64,000 nucleotides of DNA from Forficula auricularia (lineage: Eukaryota; Arthropoda; Insecta; Dermaptera; Forficulidae): assembly GCA_024734495.1 (NCBI GenBank), contig JALMQS010000070.1, positions 17,298,306 to 17,362,305 on the forward strand, read 5' to 3'. Of this stretch, positions 21,774 through 33,700 are shown in pieces. The stretch's first letter is position 1; each line of letters starts with the position of its first letter. A program made the position numbers and the translations under genes. The notes under the pieces are model-generated. The model saw only the letters and a program-made list of their open reading frames with translations, did not search any database and had not been told where the DNA came from.

Positions 21774-24700
21774 ATGAATGTGCTTAGTCAAATATTTTTA
21801 ATAGTTGTAATATTATTCATTTATACTTACGCTGATCCTTTGGTTGTGCAAACAACCTATGGTAAAATCCGAGGAAGTACAATTTCTAGTAGATTGGGAA
21901 AGACTATTTACTCTTTTCGAGGGATCAGATATGCCAAACCTCCACTCGGGTCGCTTCGATTTCAGGTGAGTCAACATTGTTATTAATTATATTATTCAAC
22001 TAATCTCTTGAATTCCAACATCCTAGTCAGGGAAATTGTTTTATCTTCATTCCACGAAATGAAATTTCATAAACCATAGATGGGATTTTTTTTTGGAAAT
22101 AAAGAAAAATCTAAGTTAATACCAAAGCCAGTCCTGAAATAGAAGTGTCGCTCTAAAGTCTAAACCGACTGAGATTTCGGGTCCTAATCATCAAAACTCT
22201 TGGTGGAGATATAGTTTTAATTTTAATTTTTGTCTTTCTTTATTATTTTTCGTGAGATCATAGTCGCCTGTCTTGTGAAATTTATAATCTTCTCCCTCCT
22301 GTTTAACTTAGTCAGTATTTTTTTTCATATTGTGAAAATACTCATTGGGATAGTCTGGTTCCCCGTCATACCACTCTGGGGTGAATATATTATTTTTATA
22401 ATTGATTATAAATTTTAATTTTTATAATTTCATTGTGCATCAAAAATATTTTTTAACACATATTTTTTACCTAACTCTCACCATGCGCAATACCTGGTCC
22501 ACCTGCTACAGCGAGCCAGACTGGCCATTCCCTGTACAACTATCATAGACGGTACTATATTACGCATTATTGCTAGTTGAATCAAATCCGTAGTCAAAAT
22601 GTGTCACCAGCTCTTGGACTATTAGAGCGTCACGTCAGTAGATACGTGAAAATTTTTAAAATTGATATAAATGTTTTTATTTTTTTCCTACCAATTCACT
22701 TTTCCTTTAAGATAATATGCATTTCTAATAAAGATAATCAGTTACCACACCTATACCCATCAGTCTCTTCCACAGGGAGGCAAGCAACACGACTGGTACA
22801 TGATTATAATAAAAAACATTAAGTTTATTTTTAAAGATCAAAAGTTTCAATTAATGCACCATTTACAATTTATAACTCTTCAGATTTTCAAACAATAATC
22901 GATTTCCATCCATTTTAAACATACGTTAAGTTGTTATTATTCAAAGCTGCAGTAAATGATCCAAATTGTTGAATTTTTCTACTAAGTTTTCTACTAAATA
23001 GGTTCAGTAATAAAAAATCTAGTCTTTGTGCAGCATGACTATCATGACACACGGCAGTGTGTCAGCCAAGTTCGGAAAAGAACGGACGACTCTCCGGCCA
23101 TGTGTAATATTTACAAGAACCATTTCGAGCTACATTCGACCCCCCCCCCCCCCCATAAATCAAAAAACATTAGACCTACACACTTGAAATTTTGCGTGTC
23201 TAATAAGGCCCACTGGAACACCTAGAATCCCAAATGTCAAGAATAAACTTATCATAGTTGTTGAGTTATTAAGGTGTGAAAAGTTCCATTTTTAAACTGG
23301 CTGACTGACATATCAAAAACCTAAAGTACTTCCGCTATCCTAGAATGCTGAAATTTGGCATACTTGTAGAGTTTGGGCTACAATTAAAGGAAAAAATCGA
23401 AAAATGGAATTTTCCATTCTTAAGGACCTAAAATGAAGGGGTTAAATTTATAGGATTAATTTAACATACCTATACTGAAAATACAATCAAGCTATAAAAC
23501 TGAAATTTGGCATACTAATAAAGCTTGGCATATTAATAAAAGAGGAAATCGAAAGACCGAAATCTTCCCTTATTCGGGGCCCGAAATGAAGGGGTGAAAT
23601 TTATAGGCTTAATTAACATATAGGTAGTGGAAATTCAATGACTCTAAAATGCTGAAATTTGGCATATTGATAGAGCTTGACATATTAATAAAGGATGAAA
23701 TCGAAAAACCGAAGCTTTTCTTTCTTCAGGGCATAAAATGAAGAGGTGAAATTCAACTGATATGTATTTATTTAGATAAATAAACGGATAAAACTTTTCA
23801 AAAATTAATGATAGCTGACCAAAAACATAAATGTGAAAAATGGGGAAAGTTCGATACAAACGGCTTCGCCGACAAAGGAATTGAGGTCTAAACGGGTACC
23901 AAGTTCTATAGCAGTTCCTTAAATCATAGCTATAGGAATGAACAACGTTCTTCAATTAATTAAAGAAAATTTGTTGCGTTCTTTTTATATTGAATTTATA
24001 ACTTAGCAAGTTTTATATCCAACTAAATTATTTGTAGTATTAAATAGTACAAAGAGCAAAGTTAAATTTTAAGCTTATATTAAAAATCATCACGTTAAAC
24101 TTGTAAAGTTATAAATTCAATATCAAAGAACGTGACAGATTTTCTTTTAAATTAATTGAAGAACGTTGTACATTCCTATAGCTATGATTTAAAAAACTGC
24201 TATGGAACTTGGTACCCATATTTAGATCTCAACTCTTTTGTCGGCGAAGCCGTTTGTATCGAACTTGGCCACTTTTTCACATTTATGTTTTTGGTCAGAT
24301 CGGGTATTCTCTTAGAATTAAATAATAATTCAAACTTAAGCCCGAGATTATTAAAAACATTATGCAATTTTGAAGCATTATGAGAGCAGATTGATTTTCT
24401 CCAATAGATCCACTGAGTCTTAATGAGAGATTGGAAACTTGGAAAGTTTTATATCCAACTAAATTGTTTGTAGTATTAAATAGTACAAATAGCAGAGTTA
24501 AATTTTAAGCTTATATTAAATAGCATCACGTTAAACTTGCAAAGTTATAAATTCAATATCAAAGAACGTAACAAATTTTCGTTAGTCTGTCTGGTTGTCA
24601 GTTAGTCTGTGCGTTACCAAATTTTTGTGGACGAGCTAGCTCAAAAACTGGTTTGAATATCGAAACCAAATTTCACACGTAGTTTTGATCCATTAAGATT

Positions 24701-27700
24701 AAGGACTGATTAGATTTTGGTGCATATCGATCCAAAATTAAGGGGGGTGGAGGGGGTGTTAAAAATTAAAAATCTAGGCCGTTTGAGCAAACTCAACCAA
24801 ATTTTGTATACATATTCAGTGGACCCTAGAAGTCTAAAAATACAAAAACTAATAGCCTGAAATGGGGGGGGGGGGGTAGTGTTAAAAAATGAAAATCTTG
24901 GCCATTTACAAAAGTCAACCAAATTTTGTATACATATTCAGTGGACCCTAGAAGTCTAAAAATACAAAAACTAATAGCCTGAAATGGGGGGGGGGGGGTA
25001 GTGTTAAAAAATGAAAATCTTGGCCATTTACAAAAGTCAACCAAATTTTGTATACATAATCAGTGGGACCCCAGAAGTCTAAAAATACAAAAACTAAGAG
25101 CCTGAAATGGGGGGGGGGGGTCAAAAAATGAAAATTATGCCCATTTACCAAACAACCAAATTTTGTATACATAATCAGTGGGACACCAGAAGTATAAAAA
25201 TGCAAAAACTAACCCCCCCCCCTACATGATTATAAATAATTTTAGGGGCCAGGTTGTATGGTAAAGTCAAGTGGATGGCCACATCAAAACACGTCAGCTT
25301 ATTTTATTTTTTTTGATAAAATGAATTAAAATAAATTTTCTCATAAGATATCCGAATCAAAATATATTTTTAAGAAGAAAAGACCTAATATAAAATGTTA
25401 ATCTTCTTCTTCTTCTTCTTTAGCCTGTTAACGTCCACTCCTGAACATAGGCCTCTTCCATTCTCTTCCATATCGATCTCTGCTGGGCTAACTGCATCCA
25501 GTTTCCCCCCGCGTAGCGTCGGATGTCATCTCGCCATCTTGCCTGTGGTCTTCCACCACTTCTCTTGGATTGTCGAGGCCTCCATTGTAGAAGGATTTTA
25601 GTCCACTTTATATTGTCTCTTGCCATGTGACCTGCCCATTGCCACTTAAGACGAAGCACTCGTTCCACCACATCCACGACCCCCGTTCTCTTTATGATTT
25701 CCTCATTTCGGATTTTCTCTCTGAGGCTAACTCCCAGCATCGCACGTTCCATCGCTCGCTGGCAGACTCGGAGTCGATTTGCACTAAGTATCGTTAGTGT
25801 TACAGTCTCGAGCCCATAGGTAGCATAGATAGCATAGGTAGCATAGATGCATGACTCATAAACTTTTCTCTTGAGGTTTATAGGGATGCGTGGTTCCCGG
25901 AGAATATAGCTGAGCTTGCCAAACGCCGCCCAGGACAAGCCGATACGTCTGGTGATTTCGGCCGTCTGGTTATCCTTTCCTAACTTGATGTTATGTCCCA
26001 GATACACATACTCATCGACTTTCTCGAGAGTATGATTACCGATGGTGACCACTATATTGCTCGGACTCATGATTTTAGTTTTCTGAAGATTCATTTTCAG
26101 ACCCACAGCTTGTGAGGATTCTTCGAGTTCACGTAGCATTATTCCTAATTCATCTGGGTCGCTGCTGATAAGCACAATATCGTCGGCAAAGCGTAGGTGG
26201 TTAAGACGGCTTCCATCGATGTCAACCCCCCTTTGTTCCCAAGAAAGGCTCTTAAATACGTCGAAAATGTTAATACTTTCGATTAATTCATTTATATTAT
26301 ATCGAAAATAAAAAAATGAATTTAATGAAATTCGATCATTTATTCTTTGTCTTCGTTAATACGTTCAGTGTATAAAACCTCTTAAAATAAACGTGGGGGA
26401 AACACAAGATATTAAGAGACATGTTTTTAATTTAATAAATAGCTGTTACAATTTTCTGTTTTTTAAAATCATATGTATTAAGCCAGAAAAAATTAAAATG
26501 CCATTTTAGCTTTAGAAATATTTTTTTTAATTACCTATCTAGTCAAAATGTGGGAAAATTTTTTTCAATATTGTATTTATTCATTTTATCTAAAAATTAT
26601 CAAGTGTCCGGTTTTTTTTTTTGCTGTTAAGTGTATATTGTCTACATTAGCATTTTGAGAATATATGGTATTTCAAAATAACCATGAGAAAAAAATACAA
26701 TATGATGACTCTTCCCACGATGAATTTCCCTTGCAATGAATCCGCCCGGAATGAATTTGCCCATCCACATCAGAAGTCATATAGCAATGTATTTAGTTAA
26801 GTATTCGTATCAGTCGTAATTTTATTCTCTTATAAGTACATACTTACTAATAGTACAAGATCCCGACTCAGGTCGACCTTCACCTATCGAGTTTCCTAAT
26901 GAAATTAATATTTTGATAATATAATGTATTAATAAACAAAACTTGATAGGGTCGACATCCAATTTCCCTACATAGCTATTTTATCTAATTTATTAGATTT
27001 ATTTATTTTTATCGGATTAGCCGAGAGCTTAAAGACATTAGCCTTCTAAGCAGGAGTCCCGGCTTCGAGTCCGAGTCCCCTGCATTGATATTTGACCGGC
27101 TATAATCTGATTCCTAGTCACCAATCCGTCTGGCAAGCGTGGTGACTTAATGCCAACCCCCTTCCATTTGATGGAAGAGGCCTATATTCAGCAGTGGATT
27201 GTCGATATCGACAGGCTGATGATGATGATGATGATTTATTTTTATTTATTTATTATTTATTTATTTGTTTTTTTTAATTATCTACATTTTCATATATAAT
27301 AATAAAGGAAACTCTATAACTACAAAATACTAATTCGAAGCTATCTGTTGATACACTGTCTACCTGGACTTAGGCAGGGAAAAAAGATGGCGACCCAACT
27401 TTGGCATTTTATAAACATATTTTACTCTCGATTGGTATATATACCATATTTATCCGGAAACTCGATAACTACATTTATGTAATAAAATTAACAAATTTAA
27501 TTTTTTATTAAAAATAGCTATGCAGGGAAATTGGATGTCGACCCTATTAAGTTTTGTTTATTAATACATTATATTATCAAAATATTAATTTCATTAGGAA
27601 GCTCGATAGGTGAAGGTCGACCTAAGTCGAGATCTAATATTATAAGACTCATTCTTTGTTTGTGTAAACAACTTATGGAAAAAATCCTCGGAAGTAGGTA

Positions 27701-30700
27701 CAATTATTTATTAGTAGATTGAAAAATAGTATTTACTCCTTTCGTGGTGTAAATCGAACCCGAGCGCTAAGCCTGTTTTCCGGGTAGTTATTGATAAAGG
27801 ACACTTTTGCGAGAGGTTTTAAAATTGTTTTGAAAAAATTCCATCTATTTTTAAAAAAATAAAAATTATAAAACACTTTAGAATTAATTAAATTCTAATA
27901 ATTTTATTTTTTCTTCTTCAGCCTCCCCAGAATCCTGAATCATGGGATGGAGTGTTGGATGCAACAATGGATGGCCCTGCTTGTCCTCAATTGGGGGCGT
28001 CAACAAAAACTAATGAAGATTGTCTTTATTTAAATGTTTATTCTACAAATGTAATTAAATTATTAATTAATTTTCAAATTTATTTGTAAATTCTTAATTT
28101 AGATTCTTTAGAAAGTATCCTCCTCTTCATCAGTTGTTCCCAACCAGTGGTCCATAAGAACGAAAATATGATTCCCGAAAGATTTCAAACTGAAGTTAAC
28201 CAAAAACTGATACGCAATCCTTTTCGTAGAGTACTAATGCTAGAGAACTTGTAGAAGAAATTCAAGAACAACTTATTGAATTACAAAATGATAGAAAATA
28301 TTACAATTTTCAAAAAAATTAAATTTTATTTTTCTATCAATATCCATAACGTGTTGATAAGGTGCTATCAATTCTTCATTTTTGAATGGTGGAAAAAGTA
28401 ATTATTTTAAAGATATTTCAATGAAATTATATCCATTCATCTCTATATGAAATACTAATTAAAAAATATTAAAATTTTCAAAAAAATTAAATTTTATTTT
28501 TCTATCAAAATCCATAAAGTGTTGATAAGGGGGGGACCCTATGCTATCAATTCTTAATTTTTGAAGGGTGGAAAAAGTAATTATTTTAAAGATATTTCAA
28601 TGAAATTATATCCATTCATCTCTATATGAAATACTAATTAAAATATTAGTAAAATTCCATAAAGTGTTGATAAGGGGGAGGGCCCTATGCTATCAATTCT
28701 TAATTTTTCAAGGGTGGAAAAAGTAAATATTTTAAAGAATTCAATAACTTGTACAGAAGATGCAAGCCCAAAAATATCATTGATGCAAACTGAATTATTT
28801 ACTAAAAAATATATATATTTTCAATAACTATAAAACTGTTAATTAATGTTACTTTTGAATTTTATGATTACTTATGTTAAACGTTTCGATTAAAGATTAT
28901 TTTTAGATTGATACAGTTTATCTTTACTTTATCCAATGCGAAGCATGGGTAAAGTATTGTAATCGGTCTCGCAGCAAGCGCGATTTCAAAGGGTCCTCAG
29001 GAAAAGACTACGGAACCCATGGCCTCAAACTAAGTCAAAAATTGTACTATTCATTTAGGTTGAATTTTAGCACGTGACAGTTTTGCCACAAGGTACATGA
29101 GGTCTCGTCCAGAGGCCAAAAAGTGCGATTTTTCAGGAAGTGTGTGCGGATGGATGGATGGATGTTATCGTTTTTTTCGTCCACAGTTTTTTCCACACCG
29201 TTGCACCGATTTAAATGAAATTGAAAACCTAACATTATTTTAACAAAATGCTGATTAGTTTTTGGTACATATCGATCGACAAGCATTAGTACTTTTTTAG
29301 TTTTTTCCAAATATTTTGAAAATGGCTATATTAATTTTGATTAAATTTAATATTGTAATTAAGTAGGTACCTTTAGAACCACAAAAAAGGTCATATAAAG
29401 TTTTTTGTAAAATCATATTTTAAAGTACTTTACCCTAGAATAAGATAGTACATTGGATAAAGTTTAGCAACGATCCGTTGCAGTTTATTTAACCTTACAG
29501 TTGTGGTCCCTGCTAATAATAACGAATTCAAAGTGGTCCCTGGTCAAAAAAAAGCCTGGGAACCGCTGTTATAGATAGTGTGAAAGCTCTTTTATTTATC
29601 TATAATATCGCAGAGAAACAGAGAACTACTACTGATTTTTCTTGAAAAATACCTATGTAATTAGTTTTACTGATAGTTGTATAAAATATATCTAATAAGA
29701 ATTTTAATTTATTTTAGTTGAATAGCTCCTCCTCTAAACCCGTGTTTGTTTTCTTCCATCCTGGTGCTTGGCTTTTCTTCAGCGGTCGGAGCGATTACTT
29801 TGGACCTCAATACTTGCTTGACCGTGATGTAGTACTTGTTACAAGTAACTATAGACTCGGAGCATTAGGTATGTAATGTTTTTCTCATTTATTATTTTTT
29901 AAACTGATCTTGAAGAAAAAAAAATATTTTCTTATGTCTTTTTTTCCTATTTATTTAATTAAAACCAATATTACAATAATTGTTAAGTTAATTTAAAAAA
30001 TCTGACCCCCGGGGTACGGACAAATTTAAAAATAATAAATAGTATAGTAAATGGCTTATGGCTAGAAAGGCCGAAAAGCCAAAAAAAAGTTAATTTAAAG
30101 GATTTTTAATGAGTAAAATAACCTATTGCAGGGGTGTACAACCTTTTGGCTTACACGAGTCGCATTTGAAGAAAAAACTAATACCTCGGGCCGCAAATAA
30201 AATATACTAATTTTATTGATATTTCTCAAAAAAAGGTTAATAATGTGGAATATGTAATCCACCATGACAAAGAAGTAAAAATGTCATAGCACAAAAGTTA
30301 TTTTCCTTCAGAATATTCATTTTATATCACTTAGCACTTCAAAAGTTTTATTTAACAAAATGTAAATATGAGATAAAGAATGGTTTTTAAATATTCGAAA
30401 CTTCATTATTTTTTTACCTGATGAAAGCTGAGCTTATAACTTTGCTTTAGTGAATTTTATTCTCTTAGTGTTTCAAGGAAGTTAATAATTTTATGTAGGG
30501 CTGCATTCATTGCAGTGCTTGGCCGCATGCGGCCCTCGGGCCGCGGGTTGGGCAGCCTTGATCATTTAAACATTTGGGATAATTGAAAAAACATTTTTTT
30601 ACTCATTCAACTTATTTTCTTATTAATAACATGTTAGTAATTTATTTCCAGGATTTTTGAGTTCTGGTGATGAAGTCTTGCCTGGAAACCAAGGACTCAA

Positions 30701-33700
30701 AGATCAAGTGTCTGTATTACGTTGGGTACGTGATAATATTGGTTCGTTTGGAGGAGACCCGGATAAAGTAACCATAGGCGGTTACAGTGTTGGTGGTTAC
30801 AGTGTCACGCTTCATTTAGTGTCTCCAATGTCACAAGGTATTTGATTTTCTTTAACAATACTACAATTTTATACATTAATTTAAAAAATCATACACAGGG
30901 GGTATGGTTAAATATTATAATCGTGCATGAAAAAAGTGTGTTTTTAATATCTCAAAAACGGCTGAATTTATTTTGATAAAAAAAAATTGAGCAAAACCAC
31001 ATGGTGATTTAATCTAATACACATTACAATGGCCCCTAGATTATACCAGTTGTACTGTCTTGAGTAGCCGATAGAAATAATTCAAAAAAGTATTATTTAC
31101 AGACACATATATTTCGATGTGCGCGACTTTTTGTTCATCCTGTATTTACCAAAGAGAGTTGTATTTATTTTTAGTTTAAGTTACAATTTAAAGCTAAAAA
31201 ATGATTCATATCACCTATTAATTTTAACATTTTATTTGATAAGTATAAACCTAGAGAAAAATGAATTTTGTATACAAAGTTGGCTTTATAATGCTATTGA
31301 GTATGCGTTTTTTTCTTTTTTCTTACAAAGCGTTCTAATTTAAAGGTGATTGACGAGCCTCAACAAATTTAATTTGAAAATAATCGAAAAGGATAAAAAA
31401 TTTTGAAAATATCAACATTTTTAAAAGTGAAGTAAATTTTAATGAATTCAAAAATATTTTTTAATTTTATTTATTTATTTTGAAAATAAATACTATTGGC
31501 ATCAAAGTCAAAAGATGAACATGATAAGGTAAAGCGAATAAACAATTTGACTTTTCCCATTTTTTTTCACTGTTCACTGTATAATAAAATATGTATAATA
31601 TTTAATATATGTTATACTATAATGCAGTGTTTTTCAACCTGTGGGTCGCGAAACTTCAGTAAAAAAGAAAAAAAACAAAGTCTAAAAATATATTTTTATT
31701 AAGAAAATGTTAATTAAAGGACATTTGTACATAATAAAATACAGGTTACAAACAGGGGGAGGGGTAGAGGGTCGCGAAATTTTTTTTAATACTAAGGGGG
31801 TCACGTCATGAAAAAGGTTGAAAAACACATTGCTCTATATTTATAGGTATAATTTGAACGAATTTTTTATTTTACTAAAGTTATATTTTATAATTTCATA
31901 AGGTTTATTCAAACAAGCTATTGCGATGAGTGGAACGGCTGTAGTGGATTTTACGCTTATGACTAATCCTCAAGAAGTATTTAATCAACAAGCTGAATTC
32001 GTGAATTGCTCCATGAATGTTTCTTTTCAACAAGTGATTGAATGCCTACAAAGTACATCCGTCGAAGAAATATTAAATAGTTCTACAAGGTTTTATGTAA
32101 GTTTGTAGAATAATATATTAAAAATTTTTAATTTAAAATACATAGTAGAAGTAGGAGAAAACCAATTCGTATAAATTATTCAAAAAAATGCGAAATTAAA
32201 ATTATAATGATTAATCTATTATTGTATATTATTTTACCTGTTTATGAAAAGTATAAAAATACCTGTGGAGGTGGAGATTTATTTATAATTAGTAGAGATT
32301 GTGGTGTTGGTGCAAGGTGAAACATCTTTAATAAAGATAAGAGTAAATAAATATTATATTTATTATTGATTTACTATGAGTTAAGGATTCTAGGTCACTT
32401 ATTTCACATTAAAAAGAGATTTATTTATTTTTAACCGCGAGGAGGTTATCAATTCAACGGAATGTCTGTTTTTTTTTTGTTTTGTTTTTTTGTGTTTGAA
32501 CATTTATTTCTCTTTACCATGTGGACTGATTTTGAAGATTTTTTGTATTGGGTTCAGTCGAGTTCCCGATTGGTCATTTTTTTTTATTGGTATTGGACCT
32601 TTTTTGTTATGTATGTTCTTGTTCACTAGGGTGGCCCTTATTTTGGGTATTTTTGAATTTTTACGCTCGCAGGGGCTCATATGGTTCGAAATAAATAAAA
32701 AAAAATATCCCTCAAGTTTCAAGCCCCTATCTGAATTTTAACCTGTGCCTCAGAGCAATGTAAGATTCCCATCTAAATAACATGGGGTTTTTGGCATTGA
32801 ACGATCAATTTTTTTTCGGGCCAAAGCAATGGTTTAAAAAATTTGAAACTCGGTAGACTTTATCCTTATAATAGTAGCTATCCTTCAGACAGATTTGTAG
32901 CTATTATAATTTTGGAGTCTATAACTTACTAACACTAAGATATGGCAGTATTTTATCTAGCTGTAACTCCAAAATTATAATAACTAAAAATCTGAAAAAA
33001 AAACTCTAAAGGATAGCTACTATTATAAGGGTAAAGTCTACAGAGTTTTAAATTTTTTGAAATATTACTTTGGCCGGAATTAAAAATTGATCGTTCAATG
33101 CCAAAAACCCCATGTTATGGGGATGGGAAACTTGGATCGCTCTGAGGCACGGGTTAAAATTGAGATAGGGGCTTGAAACTTGGAAGATATATTTTTTTTT
33201 TTATTTATTTCGAACCATATGAGCCTCTGCCAGCGTAAAAATTCGAAAATACCCAAAATAAGGGCCACCCTAATGTTCACTTGTTCATAACTTCTTTGTT
33301 TATGGACCGATTTCAATGAGAGCATGCGCGTGATAAGGGATATGTTTCCCAGAAACTGATGTAATGGTGACATAACCTGGCCTCCGAGGAGTCCCGATTT
33401 AAGTCCAGCAGACTCTTTTTATGGGGACACCTTAAAAGCAAAGTATACGCTAATAATCCGACAACATTGCGGCAATTGAAGCTGAATATTCAGCAAGAAA
33501 TGGAGAAGTCATTTCAAAAGAAAATCCTACTAAAGTTTTTCAAAACTTTCGTACCCGTTTGGAAGAGTCGCAACAGCCAAGGACTTAATCTTGATGATTT
33601 AATTTTCAAAAATTAAAATTACATTTAATTAACTTTATATTGTATAAAATTAAACGCTTTTAAATATAATAGTTTTCATTCTATTTTACAAAAATGAATT

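Larger units (their letters stand above)
28131..29568. mobile_element. hAT-like element in esterase intron 2
   Basis: The left end is CAGTTGTTCCCAACCAGTGG and the right end read inwards is CAGCGGTTCCCAGGC followed by GGACCACTTTG-like sequence. CAG-G-TTCCCA ends followed by a GGTCC block are common in hAT MITEs. An 8-bp target duplication is not clear. The interior contains a tandem array (28,298-28,750) and an inserted repeat (28,916-29,330). Confidence 0.5.

Noticed and set aside
23644..24383. Two genes encoding [12 protein letters not shown] proteins on opposite strands
   Set aside because: They are the two arms of one palindrome read on opposite strands, and they diverge by frameshift.
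24710..25205. Minus-strand proteins rich in proline runs
   Set aside because: They arise from the tandem 118-bp repeat with G runs; the same peptide repeats with the DNA.
25395..25601. Plus-strand frame over the LINE
   Set aside because: It is antisense to the LINE polymerase frame, which has clear motifs.
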